Source: Torymus aiolomorphi
Taxonomy: Eukaryota; Arthropoda; Insecta; Hymenoptera; Torymidae
Direction: 5' to 3'
Length of the DNA: 64,000 bases
Assembly (NCBI GenBank): GCA_036365515.1
Contig: CM070876.1
Span: 175,783,478 to 175,847,477, forward strand
Shown here: positions 23,601-37,900 of the stretch, one piece after another
Layout: the number at the start of each line of letters is the position of its first letter
How positions within the stretch are numbered: the stretch's first letter is position 1
Position numbers and translations under genes: made by a program
The notes under the pieces: generated by a model
Seen by the model: only the letters and a program-made list of their open reading frames with translations
Database searches by the model: none
Told to the model about the DNA's origin: nothing

Positions 23601-26600
23601 TGCGCGCTGCGCGTTATATATATATGGAACGTTACCGGGTGAGAGAGCGCACGTGCCGCGTGTACGTGAGATTGCGATTCGTTTTTTGTAATATCGACTA
23701 CGCGTGCGGGCTCTGTGATGTTTATGCCGCATTATATTTGTATAATTATTGAGATGCAATGAAAAATGGCCAAATCACGTGCTGAAAAGTACGTTTGCAT
23801 TCAAAAGAAGTATAATATGTATGTATAAGGAGTGAACTATCCGTTATGCTCTAATATGCTCTCTATAGATTATAAGTCTAACATTCTAAGGATAAAATGC
23901 TTTCGAAAGAGAATAACAAACCTTCAACGAACGTTGACGGATAAAATCATATACTCTCTCCGTAAAAATAAATCTTCCATCGAGCATTCTCGCTCAAAAG
24001 AGAGCACTAGAACAAAATTCACGGTAATGGCACAACAAGCTTGTATTTTTCTAATCAATTGGGTTGTCAACTATACTAATAATTTACAAATATATGATTC
24101 ATTGTTATATTCAGATACTTTAATTCAATTGCAAACAATAAAGAACCATAACCAATAACCAACTGACGTCATAGGTACTCTACATAGAATCCATCCTCGC
24201 ATCTTCCACTTCGTTCCTCAGCTACATAGCAACAAATACCATCATCCTCACTCTACATACACGCCTCGACGGATTCATCAGACTACTGTTTGCGTGGAAC
24301 CATGGATCAATATTACCCCGTTATCCCATTGCGGAAATAACTACACGGCTCACAAGGCTCTTTTCGAGCAAACAAAACGTCGCGTATACAACTCGCTATC
24401 GACGATTATCTCAAAACGAAAACTCGCCTGTATTATTCTCTATCCCCGGAAGATACATAAGACGAATGTGCATTACTCAATACTACCGAAGAAGCACTTC
24501 AACTGGTTTTGCGCACGCACAAAGGCGCTGTATGCACATTTCAATACTTCAAAGCGGGTAATAACTAATACGTAGGTATGTGTGTGTGTATATGTATATA
24601 TAATATATACCACACGCACACGGGCGCATGATGGGCTACCTTCGCGCGTGCGCCATTACGGAGATTCTGAATAGCTATCTGTACCTATCTATCTGCGCAG
24701 CCTTTATCGGAGCAACGGCGTAGCGTTCGCATCTGTATATTCCGTTTGACAGTAGGTACATAGCGACAGATCTATATACGCGGTTATTGATTTCGGGGCT
24801 GAGGAATCTCGCGCGAAGGGTGAAGGGTATTTATTCGATATTCTCATGGAGATGAGAGGAGAAATTTTGTTCGTGTACAGTTTGGATTTTTATGCGATTA
24901 TTAATGCTAGTGAAAGTATAAAGTCCGAGTGTTGTTCCTGATGGTATCGATTGGCGCTTAGAAATACATTCGATTGAAAATAATTTAAGCGGATTATTTA
25001 TTGCAGCGTTTCCGCTCCCGGCTATTTATAAATTGATTCATGTTGTTATGCGACTGCGTCGTGTTGAGTTCTACTAGTAACGAGGAGGAGAAAAGTAGAT
25101 TAAAATGGTACTCGGCGGTAATTGCTTGTCTATAGAAAACGAAGCCATTTATTAATATAATAATGTGTTATCTCATGAAGAATGAAAATTATTGCTACAT
25201 ATTTCTGCTCAAATATTTCAACCTTCAATATATTAACTTTTATCAAACATTTTGCTCAATGTGTACGACGTTATGTAGAAAAAATACGGTCGAACAGCTA
25301 CCACTTGTTAGCTTTTATCCTTCCCCGATCAGAAAATCTTTATATTAACAATTACGTTCAACGAGTTCTTTATTGCGACACTTATATAGAGAGCTAAAAA
25401 CTCAATGAACTTTCTTTAGTGCGTACTTTATAGAGCGAATTGACACAAAGCTTCCAACTTTTACAGAACAATGCATATATTCTATATAAATATATATAAA
25501 GTATTTCATTATGATTTACCGCATCGGACTGTCTAACCGATCTGAAAATGGAACTAAAGTTATATAACTTTCACGGCCCTTTCAAATACGCACACTTCTG
25601 CAAATTTTCCCAATATTCTATAAAAAATGCTATAAAAAGTGCTCCAGAATCCAGATGAAAAGTTTGCACATCGAACCAGTCCAAATAAAATTTTTTTCTT
25701 CCTTTTCATTTCCCGCGCTTCGTCAGAAACCGTCACCTACCCGTCCCGTCAACACAAACCCCAATCAATAATTCCATTACCCCGGCCAAACATTCACCCC
25801 GCATCTATCACCGCGGCTCCCACTCTACTGCTCCCAATTTAAGTAAAGAAAAAAAAGAAGCGCCTCTCTCGCCCATTCAGCCAGCGACAACAGCCATCAA
25901 CCGAAACAGATAAACTGGATTTACCCTCGTCGGAGTCGCGTCACTCCGTCATCTGCAAGTCCTGCGCTCCACAAGCCTCATCTCCCAGGACGACGAGATG
26001 ATATTATCCCTGCTTTTTTCCTATCTTTTTCTGCCGTACCGCGCTGCACTCTCGTATTTAAACGAATTTCGGCCTTCCCATTCAGGCTGCCGCGCGAGGG
26101 GAAAATCCGCTAAAGCGAATTACGCTCATTATATATACACCGGAACGGGCGGCGGGAGAGGCAACTGACAGTTTTCAGCCGCCCATAGCAGCAGCGTAAA
26201 TAATTGTGGCTCCTTTATTTCTTCTTCGTCTCCTTCGATTAGGAACTGAGCATGAACGACGGCCGCGTGACGCTGTGTGTGTATTGTGTTCCGACCCCGG
26301 GCGAGTGAACTGGAATCTTGTCGAAGACCTTGAAATTCGTGTCTATTGATTTTGTTCCGGCGGCCGCTGATGCTTTCGATTCAGCTGTTATTTTTTCTTC
26401 ACTGTTGTGTGTGTCTGTGGTTTTTTGCTGCGGCTGGTGAGCTATTGAATGTCCGACAGTCTTTTTTCTGCAGTGTTACACTATTATTAACAGTCCTGAT
26501 GTAAAAGTTCAAAACACGGCTGTACAGGTAAACTTTAACGCTTTCTTTTGCAAAATCTATATACGAAAATATATTCCTCTCTCCTCTTCTTCTACAGTCT

Positions 26601-27296
26601 TAGACAAACACGCTCGTACACTCTATATATAAGACAAAAATGTCCTGCTCAAAGTCTTCTACAAGAATATACACATTATTGTCACTCTCGCACTATCACT
26701 TTGACGCTACTTATACTTCTCTCCTAGAAAAACGAGAACTCTCCGAGCTATATCATCACGTACGATCTAGTTTACCGAGCGCAGCTCACCCCACACAACA
26801 CCTCGCGGCACTCATCTCTCTTCAGCCACGAGTTTTTGCGCGCGACTCGGCCGCATCATACAGCAGCATCGCCACGGACAGACTGATTATATGCCGCTAC
26901 GTGCCGCCGCCGCCGCGGTGAGGCTGTGTGCGCGCGCAAAGGAAAGCCGCCCGAGTGCGCGTGTTATATACACGCGATACCTATATAACCTGTTATAGGT
27001 GTATGTAGGCACACGGGCACACCCCACCCGAGCGCGCGAGAGAGATGAGGAAAATCCGATTTTACGGGGGCGCGCTATATACACTAACTACAGCTATAGT
27101 CAAAGAGGGAGGAAACGCATCGAGTGGAAGACAGAGAGAGGGAGTGTAAGTAGTATAGAACCGGAGTCTAGCCCCGCTTTGTGCATGCAAAACAACAACA
27201 AAGGGCAGCTGCTGAAGGTATATGCACAGGTATATTCGTGAACGTGGGTGTGTGTGTGTTATTGGTATAGAAGCGAGAGTTACGCAAGTTACGAAC
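17624..27296 (-). other. Probable first intron of the ORP gene; no other gene seen
   Basis: If the exon at 27297-27331 is the true start, this is a 9.7-kb intron. It is AT-rich and contains one clear repeat element (19083-19474). GC-richer patches near 23.3-23.7 kb and 26.1-26.3 kb show no splice-bordered coding frames. I see no tRNA or other RNA gene. Confidence 0.45.
19083..19474. mobile_element. Foldback element, ~390 bp
   Basis: The ends CCGTTGCT (19083) and AGCAACGG (19474) are inverted. The inner arms are much better conserved: 19168-19239 is nearly a perfect reverse complement of 19286-19360, and both carry AATTCAATAAACCACCAG. The outer parts have diverged or gained indels. The loop reads CCGCAGGGATG / CACCTTACGGTGCACC. 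I found no target-site duplication. It could be a foldback MITE, or two inverted retroelement ends, since each arm has an AATAAA. Confidence 0.7.
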
Positions 27297-27660
27297 CTGT
27301 AGCGAGTTTCGCTGGCCATGTCACTGGCCATGGTAGGCTCCGGGTGGCGAGTCTATCGAGCGTCGCCGCCGTCGCCGCTGCCGCAACTCCTGTCGCTGCC
27401 GTGTCGTCGAGAGCGCGCGGAGAGAGAAAAAACGCTCTCCGCTCCTATACACACTCCGATGCCGTGTATATAGCCGGGTCGCCGCACACGCGCGCGCGCA
27501 CGCCCGAATCCACTGGCTGCTCGCTGGCTCGCGCGCACGAGCACAAGTGCGCGCCAGCCGCGCGTGTCTGTAAGGTCTACGTGCTGCGCAGACGCCGATG
27601 CTGCTGCTGCTGCTGCTGCTGGCTGCTGGTGCCTGGGCGAGAACAGAGAAGGTGAGTGTG
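26850..27660 (-). promoter_or_regulatory. CpG-rich block, probable ORP promoter and 5' UTR
   Basis: The block is far richer in CG dinucleotides than its surroundings, with runs such as ACGCGCGCGCGC (about 27487-27500) and a (CTG)n run at 27599-27622. It brackets the candidate start exon 27297-27331. Insect housekeeping genes often have such TATA-less starts. The direction of transcription is inferred from that exon. Confidence 0.35.
27297..27331 (-). CDS. OSBPL2: Candidate first coding exon of the ORP gene
   Basis: The minus strand has CTACCATGG, a good start context, with ATG at 27331-27329. It encodes MASDMASETRY plus two bases (AG) and then a donor-like GTTCGT. The phase is exactly what exon 17623-17425 needs, and the joined codon AGA gives arginine before TKLPAP. 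ORP2 relatives also have R before T-x-LPAP. With this exon the CDS is 1,341 nt (446 residues, divisible by three), close to the roughly 480 of ORP2. EQVSHHPP would then be residues 119-126. The donor is weak and the exon short, so another 5' exon remains possible. The second ATG could also be used. Confidence 0.45.
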
Positions 27661-28879
27661 TGGGTTATATACCGTACATGTGGATGAGAGACAGACAGAG
27701 TGAGGAGGAAGGTGGCTGCGCTGTTTTCTTTTCGGGTGTGGGTCGAGGGTGCGGAACTGGGTGTGCGGAACGCGAGAGGTGAGAGATAGAGGAAGGGAGG
27801 GGAATACTTATCGTGAGATTAAAGTTTGAGGAGGAGAAGGCGAGAAATGAACATTTCGGGGAAGAGAAGGACGTGTTTGTGGTGTTGTTTTTCTTTTTTT
27901 TGGAAACGTGTGCAGAATTTTTTTAGGGATTGAATTGAAAAGACGAAGTTTGGTATGGGGGTTTGTTAAACAGTCTGGAAAGGTGTTTGTTTTTTCCAAG
28001 CGCAAAAAGTTATCTTCGAGAAGAGTAACTGTAGATGTATGGAGCTACGCGTATAAAAACGTACTGTCTGTGTTTAAAATTATATTTGTAAAACATTTTA
28101 TCATAGACAAAAGTTTAGTTTTATTTCCAGTGAGAGCGCACGACAATATCTAGATATGTCTAACGAGCCTCTCGTACGAATAATAATTGTTATCACTATA
28201 TACGCGAAGACGAAATACATCGTCAGCCGTGAGCGGACGCGTCAATCGGTTAACACCCGATATAGTCAGACACGTCAAGACATTATATTTGTACGTCATA
28301 TGTGACTCGATCAAACATATTCAGATATGTCGAGATAGATTTCCGTTCCTGTACTGAAAATGGATCGAAACCGTATCCTAAAGTCCTTCCAAGATAATGT
28401 AAAAAAAAAAATTAAATCAGACTATACATTTTTACACAATATTTATGTGTTTTAGGAAATGAATTTCTTTTCTAAATATTATAACAACCTAAAAAATAGT
28501 TACTAAAATCGAAGATTTTGATAAAAGATTTAATATAAAACTTCAAATCATAGTCTTTCTTTAATAATTATTGCATCATATAAGATATAATATACACTAT
28601 TTGATATGCATTTTAGACTAACTGAAATAATTGTAAATTGAATGCTATTATATATAAGATAAATAATTTTGTATATGATAGTCACTTATTTTAGACTTAT
28701 GGATTATTGTCTATCAATTTTTTTTACTTTAGTATTTAAATTCACCATGATTTAATACATGAGAGTATATATAACACTATAATAAGAATGAAAATTAAAC
28801 TAATGCACGGTGCAAAAATGTACTACTAATAGCACGAATAGGCGTGACATGGCGGATTTATGCAGTCAGTGCTATAAAA

Positions 28880-28993
28880 TAATGTACGATACACGTGTCA
28901 TAAATCGTTCTTTATGGCACGGCGTTAAGCGCACTCGCTACGCTCGGGCGCTTATACACGCCGTGCCGTAAAGTGCAACTTATGCCACTAGTA
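28880..28993. repeat. Palindrome with CTCGCTACGCTCG core
   Basis: GTACGATACACGTG...CGGCGTTAAGCGCACTCGCTACG is mirrored by CGCTCGGGCGCTTATACACGCCGTGCCG...ACTAGTATCGT. The middle matches the other 'CTCGCTTCGCTCG' hairpins of the window closely while the arms are different sequences. Confidence 0.65.
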
Positions 28994-31466
28994 TCGTAAT
29001 GCACTAATTCTTCGCCGGCAATAGAAACATAATCATGATGTGATATGTTTTTAATTTAAAAATTGACAAACAGATCGCCAACTGTTAGTTAACATTTCTA
29101 CCGTGGTAGCAAAAGAAAATTTATACTAAAACAAGATAATACAATTCCAATACAGATATATAAAATGAGTAACGAGAATCTTATTCTGTTAAAAGATAAA
29201 TACTCTGTTCAAGAAATATTCGGTGCCTTTCCCTCTTAGAAATGTTTTTCAACGTAATAAATGCGCATTTATTTTCATATATTTCATTTTTTCATACGAT
29301 AGAATATCTTTGAAAATCATTTTTCATATCAATATTAATAATCCCGATATAAAAGCATTAGATAAGCAGATATAAACACTAATCATGCAGATATAGTATA
29401 ATACAGTTCTCAACAATAAATGTTATTACTCTCAAAATCAAGATAACTCGTTATATAGGCAAACTAATGATCATCATAATACTAAAACCCATGTAATAAC
29501 AACCCTAAACCCGATAAAACCGACTCAATCTTCATCAATTTCACTTAATTAACTCCACTTTTATTCAATTTTTTGACGAGACCCCTAAAATGAACATTTT
29601 ATCGGTTTAACGACCGACACGCATATAGATAGCAATTTCGCTGATGTAACTTGCATTTTTTATGTAACTGCCCATATCACGCCGAAACGTTGTAGTCCAC
29701 AAGGTCAAAGTGCGTCAACTATATACCTATGTACGTATGTAGGTACCGGACTAGACTTCTCGCCTCTACCAGGAAACCGATCAAAATCAGCTTCTCGGCA
29801 ACGCGATATTCTCTCGGCTGCTTTTACGATTCAAATAACGGTTCGCCACTCGAGCGCCTAAGTAGATAGATAAGGAAAGCGGTCAATTACCATATGATAT
29901 AATTTATAGCGGATTTCGAGCATTGAGCATTATATTTCAAAATGCTGACATTTTGAAAATTTAAAACGAAATTCTGACGAGCTACTTTTGAAAAAGGGGA
30001 CTTGGATAAAAACGAACGTGAATTTAATTTCTACATTTTCTATATTGTACCGATAAGTTATTGGTAACCTGTCATAAAATTCAGAGAAATTTTTCTCCGT
30101 ACAATATACTTCTGCTGTATTACATTCTCTGTTATTAATATTGGAAAAGGTTCTCCATAACGGGAACAAAGTCTAAGTATAAGGCGCTGGCTGAATGATG
30201 ATATTCCAACCTGATTGACTAATAGAAGATTAAATTACCGAAAATCTGCAGTAAGAAGAGCGAATGTCGCTGGAAGTAGCAGTAATTAGTGAGGGTAACG
30301 AAGCACGGCGGATGATTACGTTAGTTTTCACTCCGAGTAATGAAGTTTCATCGCTTATTTGAAAGATGCTTTTGATGAAAGGACTATTTCCATTGTACAA
30401 AAGAAATTGAATAATGTTTAGAGAATAAACATTTTCTACACTGCGTCGAAATAAAGTTAGATTAGGAGACTAAGGCCAAAGTAGAACATTGTATATTTTA
30501 ATCTACAAAGGCGGTTGTTACAAAACCTATCGTAGAATAATTTTCTACAAACTAACTATACTGAATTTGCTAGAGGTTTTGTGGCAATACGTGCGTATTG
30601 CCATTAAATTCATGTTCTAATTAGTACTCTATTCAAACACATTACACATGCATATAATGAAAATCGACATAAAAGATTCTAAAAATGAATTCGAAATTTT
30701 TTGACGATATCTATATATGTATGGCCAAAATGTAATTCGAAATGTTTACAATTTAATAACATAAAATTGTACTTGGAAAACTCTAATTTTTAAATTAAAT
30801 AAGTCCAAATACAATTTTGCTTACTTACTTATTTTGTAGAACAATTACAAATAGTTTATGTGGATTTGCAATTTCAATTCAATGAAGTTTAATTTCTGGA
30901 ACAGAAGTATTTGAATGTTTCTGACACGCGATTCTCTTTACTGCGTGCCCAGGTCTAAGCATTTCAAATAATGAATTGTTGAAATATGCCCTTTATTAAT
31001 TCTTAGAATACAACTTAAATATTCATCAATCATAACAAAGTTATTATGTAATAACAAATCTAAAATGTTACCGAAAATGTTTTTATAACTTCATTGCTAT
31101 TTGGTAATTTCAGACTTGAATTTTTCGTTTTCATAAAAGCATGAAAATGGATATTCAGTCTAGGACACTTTTATAAAAAACATTTAGTTTGAAAAATGTA
31201 AGGTTTTTATTATACGAGAAAATGAAACATAGTTCAAACATACAACAACACTAAATAAATATATAAGAATAATTTGAAAACGAGTTTAATTAGATGCTAG
31301 TATTAGTTTTTTATTTTGTTTATAGTAAAATACTTTTATTCAAAACCAAAACTTAATTAAAAATTCTGTTACTTAAAAAAGAATATTCTTTGAAAAGACT
31401 GGGACGGAATCAAATTTACCGAACGTATTAATCCCTTTAATTAAACTTCTATATTATGCTATATTA

Positions 31467-31532
31467 GGCATGGTGTGGTTTGTGCACAATAAATATGTGC
31501 ATAATTCTTATGTGCACAAACCACACCATGCC
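31467..31532. mobile_element. 66-bp perfect hairpin with 8-bp flanking direct repeats
   Basis: The 22-bp arm 31467-31488 (GGCATGGTGTGGTTTGTGCA, then CA) is the exact reverse complement of 31511-31532, with a 22-nt loop between. CTATATTA lies directly before (31459-31466) and directly after (31533-31540), like a target-site duplication. It is either a minimal MITE or the remnant of one. No coding capacity. Confidence 0.6.
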
Positions 31533-31719
31533 CTATATTATGCTTATTTTGGTACTTTGCTATGCTGTAAAACGTTCACCGTTTCAAGCATTCTTTCTTC
31601 CTGTAGACAAAATAACTTACTATCATTTTTAAAATATCACGTATACGGCGTAAGTGTTCGTAACATGACGGGGTAAGCTATCCTATGTATGCGGAAAATT
31701 TATGCCTCGTACGTGCCGC

Positions 31720-31995
31720 TGTAACCATTTCGCTGGATGGAAAAATTAACCAGCCGCTATGCCCGGTCATAGGACCTCGTAGCGAAAGATTAGCAAAAAG
31801 ATTTTTTCCGCCCTTCAACCTCAAAATGCCATCTTAAATGTCATTTTGCGGCCTCGGACGGAAAAATACGTTACTGAAACGTGGACGTAAGAGAATTTTT
31901 ACCTCATGCGACTTTTCGACCTCGCTTCGCTCGGCCGAAAAACGTCGCATGAGGTAAATAATCCTCTTCCGCCCGCGTTAGTAATATACTATTAT
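31720..31995. repeat. Palindromic element pair with CTCGCTTCGCTCG core
   Basis: ACCTCATGCGACTTTTCGAC pairs with GTCGCATGAGGT around CTCGCTTCGCTCGG (about 31918-31933). Just upstream, TTTTTTCCGCC...CAAAATG pairs with CATTTTG...GGACGGAAAAAT (about 31802-31869), a second nested palindrome. Confidence 0.65.
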
Positions 31996-34900
31996 TCCTC
32001 TCAAACGCATAGTTGGTATTTTAACGCGTTTTTCAAGAATATGTGCTACATATCCTGCTGATGCTGTGTATAATAAGCGTGAGGCGAGATTATTGAACTC
32101 ATTTTTCATGCAAATGTATTACGCTTTGATACTTTTATATGAATTTAAAAGTTCGAGAAAGATTTATCGAACGCAGTAGCTATCGAATAAAGGGCAATGC
32201 CCAGGGGAGTGTCGATGAATATATTACTACCTGGGAATTCAAACTTTTGTAATATACGTGCTCTGCAGAATAAAAAAAAATCTGAATTCCGAGTTTTATA
32301 AAGTTATCTATATCAATCTATATGTAGGGGGTAACTTTTTCTCGTTTGGTATAATGCTGTGCGAATTGCGTCACGGAAAAAAATCCTTTCTTTATTGTAG
32401 GTACTTTGATAAATAAGTTAATCATTGTATTACGTCCATTTTTCATTGTATTTCTTGTGCGTAACAATGAATTTTGCTACTTGAATATCTTTAATTTAGT
32501 ATCGCAAGTAAAAAACAATAAAGCTTTGGCTTGAAATAGCAACACGACCCTAATCATTTTTGAAACGTCAATTCGTGAAAAACATGCCCACACGAAGTTA
32601 TAGTAAAGGTATAAAAATCTATACTCGTATCAACTCCAAGGAATTCCATAATTCATTATTCGACCGTACTTAATGAAATAAAAAATGGTCTATTATACCA
32701 CCTCTAAGTTGTCATTATCCGATAACGAAATCATTATGTCTTCCCATTATAACGCCTTATCTAGAATATCGTACCTATCTCTAACAAGAAAAGATGATTC
32801 CGGTTGTGCATGAATCAATAAATTATTATTAGTCGAGTTATAATTAATATAGATTTTCATTATAAGCATTCATCGGGTTACGAAACTGTGAAGAGATACA
32901 TATTTTTAAATTGAAAGGAAACGTGTGATACTGAACGATATATATTCTAGAGATTTATGACAGTCCAGCAAAATAATCATGTTTCTGATATATATTTAGA
33001 TACTAGAGAGCGTTACTTGAAACGATATGTAATACTATCATATTTTTACGAGAAATCCGTAAAAAACGTTGCTTTACAGAGCGACTTTAAAAGTGATTAT
33101 ATCTATATATACTCGTAAAAAGGCTAATTTATCTACTCGATTAAAGCATTCATTCTTAAAGTATAGCTGTAAAGCAATTATTCCTTTAAATAAACGTTAC
33201 AAAATTATCTACTTTTAAGAAAGTTACAGAAAAATACACTACAACATTTACAGTAAAAAAGGATCTCCAACAACCACAGCGAACAAAAATATTTCTATCT
33301 CCTGCAACCCTTTGTAAATTATTCATAATTCACCCGCGGCATTAACTTACTCCAACCAATCCAACGTCCTACAGCCGTCGGAAACAATCATAAAATGACA
33401 TCTCGGCCCGATTCCTTCGCAGTTTTAACGTCCCAATAAACCTTCTTCATCCTGCTCCACGAATACGAACAAATAAAATAAACCAGAGCCTTCACCGCGC
33501 CCGAAACATTCCACGACACACATCTCCGCACGCGACTCCAAGCTACACCCAACCCGAAAAGCTCGCGGCGCGCGCGCGGGGTCGGTCAATAATCACGCGA
33601 CTACTCACCTCCCTCGCTCTATCTCTGTCTTTTGCTTTCTAGCACAGCTCGGCTCCGGGTCGACGGCGATGCACCGGCGATGACGGCCGTTCCATCTCCT
33701 CCACGACGACCTTGAGAGAGAGATCCGAGGGCCGGGGGCCTTGACGCGCGCTCTGGCGCGCTACACCTGTCGACGAACATATAGAAAAGCGAGCGTGTTA
33801 TCTCTCTGCGCGGGATGGTAGTGGCGTGCGATAAGTATGCGCGAAAGTTCGCGTGCGCGCACGCGAGTGAGATTCTGTCCCTTTTGTTCGGTGGGTGTGG
33901 AAACGGAATGGCAGTGACGAGGTTTCTTTTTTTTTTAAGCAATGGGTGAAAGAAGGGTGGTTTATTCTTACGCGGGTGCGAATGAAAATGTGCGAATGGC
34001 TATCAAAGTTTGCGATAATGTTAATACGTTAGGTTGAATATTAAAATTGCTTCATTCGAGTGTGGCAGGTAACGTTTGCGTAAAACTTTAAGTCTATAAA
34101 TAACTTTTAACGACCAATGGTACGCGGTTATAGTGCTAAAGTCTGATATATAAGCAATGCAAATGTTTGGAGCCATATATACAGTCCATGAATTTTCATT
34201 ATTAATGATTTTAAAAATACATCGTATGACTGAAATGAGCAGAACCAATAAAATCCTTTCATTTTTCTTTAATGAAGCATGATGATAGAAAAATTTACAG
34301 TATTAATAAAACAACCAAGAATTACTTCCTTGTTTAATACTGGTTATGCTTGAAAATTAATTTTCGTATAAATGTAATTTTAAAATGATGGATGGAATAG
34401 GATGATAAATGACATTCTTTGGAATATTTTTAGCCAGTTAAAATATTTATAAGTAATGAACGAAATGATTGAAGACATTATTTTGCAATTATTGAATAAC
34501 AAAAACGAAGCAACCTTATTGGTTATTAAAATAACCCAGTCGAATATTAGCAATAATGTCAAGTATAACATCTACCATGTTATTATCACAAAATTAATCA
34601 AAAACCAACACACACGAAAAATAAATTAAAGAAACTATTGATATTATAACTACATATTTTTATAGCGAATCAGTATTAAGCAGTACACCGATATATTATT
34701 ATTTTTCCAAACCCAGTACTGGATTTCCACACCGTTCCATTAACATAATGCTTCCAAATAACTCACAACATATAAATTAGATCGCTCCGAAGCGCGCATG
34801 TATATCGGAGCGAGGCTAAACGCGTCTTTAGGCCATTCCAATAAAAATTTTAGCGCTCTCGATTCTCGAATAGCTTTCCACCGAAGAAAAAAAAACCGCG

Positions 34901-37900
34901 ACGCATCTCTTTGTCACGTCAAATCAATCGCCGCGCAGGTGCGCGATTAATATTCCGCCGAGTATCAAGCAACAATATTCAATTTCGATTCGCACGCGCG
35001 GACGCGCTTGATTTATCGGATGAGGAATAAATGACGGAGAAACGCGATTGCGGCTGTATAGTTCGCACCTGTGCATAAGAATGGAATAGAGAAGTGTTTA
35101 GTATAATTAAGTAGTATCGGTCGGCAGTAGTCAGCCGTTCACCGCACGATCCATATTATTTTAATGAAGCTTAATTCAGCGCGCTTTTTATTTTCGAATA
35201 TTGCCTTTACTCATTTTCATCAATCCAATCACAGTTATTCGCTCGACACAATATTGGCGGCACATTCGTTATTACTTATCTTAATTAAACAAACATTTCA
35301 CTTTAAAATTGCGAGTAAACCAGTTGCATTTCAAACAATTAAAAAAATATTGTGTCTTTGTTATACTTTTCCACGTTTTTATATATCGAATCTCGAAATT
35401 AATTTTCCCGCGTTTACTTATATAGCCGCAGTCAATCAATATACCCGTCGCACTTACGAGCAAGCATTGCGATGATATCGCTTATACTCCTCGCGCCAAT
35501 CAATATATAAACCATTTATACACACACACGCGGGCGCAATTCCCCGTATAACCCGTATTCGAGCATCCCAGAGCGAACAATCCACATTACAGAGTTATAT
35601 TAACCTTCGCCAGCAACAGTCTCAACAATGCCAGCTTCTACACACACCCCCATACAAACCACGACATGTTGTACATCAGTCAAAAAAAAGCTCTTTCTTA
35701 CATCCATCTCTCAACACACTTTCAGCGCCTCCTCCCTCTCTCTCTCTCTCTGCTTGAAGAAACTGCTACTGTTGTAGGACTATACTATGCACGTGCTGCG
35801 TGTACACGAAGAGAGGTGTGCGAGCGAACTGCAATCAGCTGGAGCCGAACTGGCGGCGCGGCCCCCCAGAGCTGCGTGTTTCTCTCTGCCACGCGCAGCT
35901 CGTCAATAAATTCGAGCATGGCGCTGCACGCGCGCGCGCCCAAGTGGGTGGCTGGCTGTGTATGTAGCACGCGCGCGACCTTCGCGCTGTCGTTATCAAT
36001 GCGCGATTGACCGCGGGTCGCATACATATGTGTATTACCATACAGCAGAGTTGATGCCGAGGTGGAACCGATAATGTAGCGGTAGGAGGTTGTTGAGTGA
36101 TGGATCGGTTTTGGAGATAAAGGTTTCGACGTAAAATTCAAAGTGAAATGGTCGCGGTTTTTTCGGATAAAAATGTAATGTGTAAGCAAAATTCGTGTAT
36201 TTTCATTTATTGTAATTCATTTATTCAGAAATGTGTAGGCTTCTATAAAGTTGAGGATATTTTTTCATTTATATTTTTGAGAATTTTTTTCCTGAGTTTA
36301 TATTTGCAGTTTTTTACAGTAGCAGTAGTGAGACGAAAATGAAAAATATTTTCCAAGAACTCGAAACGTTGTGTGAAATATAAAATAGAAGGTACAAAAT
36401 GCATAAAAAATTCAATTGTACGAATTAATATAAGAGACTTTTGAGTAAATAATGAAAAATATCGGTGTTCTCCGTACCTTTTATTATGTATTTTTCAGCG
36501 GGGGTCAATAATGAATTGAAATAACGAGAAATGACGGCAAATATTATATAAAAATATTCTTTTTAAATTATTTAAACAACTAAATTCGAAAGTATTTTTC
36601 TGAAAATTTTTATTTTTAAACCCACCAACACTGTCAAATTCATATAAAAATTGTATGAAAAGCTTCTGTCAAAATGGAACACTATATTTACTCCACTCTT
36701 CAGATTATAAAAAGTACATTAATTTTGCTCTAAAAGAGATAAAAACGTATCATTTATACCTCTCGCGCATTAATCTAAATTTTATGGTTTTCTGATAAGA
36801 CTCAACAACGACTCATAAATAGCCGCCCCATTAATCATTAATAATACGTGCTTTCTCATACGCACTGTATCATCCCAATCAATAAAACGCAATCAGTCGC
36901 GCAGCGACAGAGCAGGAAACGTATACATACACTTTTGGCGAATTAATTGACCGTATTAAACGCGTGCGCAGGCTAACTAGCTCCGGGGGCCATAAAGCGC
37001 CAGCGGCACTCTGATCGACGGCACGCGCGAGAGTGACGGTGCGGCGATCAATTTCCGCGCGCGATGGCTGTATTACGCAATGCCTGCGCCTTTAATTACG
37101 AAGGGAACGCGCCAAATAGGTACGTATATGCGCTCGCTCTGCGTTTCAGAGGAAATTGAAGACGAGTCTCTTCTACCAGAATTATACGCGATGTAGATGG
37201 AATTAATTATGAATGTTGATGGGAATGCTTATTCGGTTCTCGGAAGAAGATGAAAATTATAGAACGTAGCGAATTTTTAACGAAAAATTTTCGTATTTTG
37301 CAGAGAAGATTAATTATTTTGAATTTTATATTTTCGGGTGTAGAGCAAAAGTGTGCAGAGTATGTTTTAGAATAAAATAGTTTTTTCACTTTTTATGAGA
37401 AAAATTTGAATCCTTTAGAACAGTTTTTTTTAAGCTGAAAGTTACTCAACACAAAAAGTTTTAATCAATATTTATTCTCGTACCTTGGCAATAGTTAGTT
37501 ATAATAATGGCTAAAGGGAAAAGAAAGCCATCTAAAATCACCTCAATCACAAGGGAACAGTTTTCCATCTCGTAAAGCTCATTTTTCACTGTCATTATCT
37601 GGTATTAAAAATAAATGTTTGTCATATATTTCTTGTATCTAGTCATAAAGAATTTCTGCCGAACGCTCAAGAAAAGTTGTTGCTAAGTAACAGAATCAAA
37701 ATAAAATGTTGTGTGGTATATCGCAAAATTGTGTAAAGAATTTTAAAAAACGAATGTTAAAAATTGGCTTTGTCAAAGTATAGGTACTTCAGAAAGTTGG
37801 CATTGACGCTAAACTAAGTGTAAAATTTTTTATTCGAGAATTTCCTTTGAACAGAAAAGATCGCTTCGAAGATTAAAAAGGTCGCCGCGTTCCACAAAGC

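Noticed and set aside
33619..33942. 107-residue minus frame
   Set aside because: Composition and a nearby GTGAGT donor suggest a 5' UTR exon or island rather than coding sequence.
35666..36189. Overlapping frames of 114-134 residues on both strands
   Set aside because: They follow from a CpG-rich block without stops; no family resemblance or consistent splice sites, so listed only as a promoter-like island.
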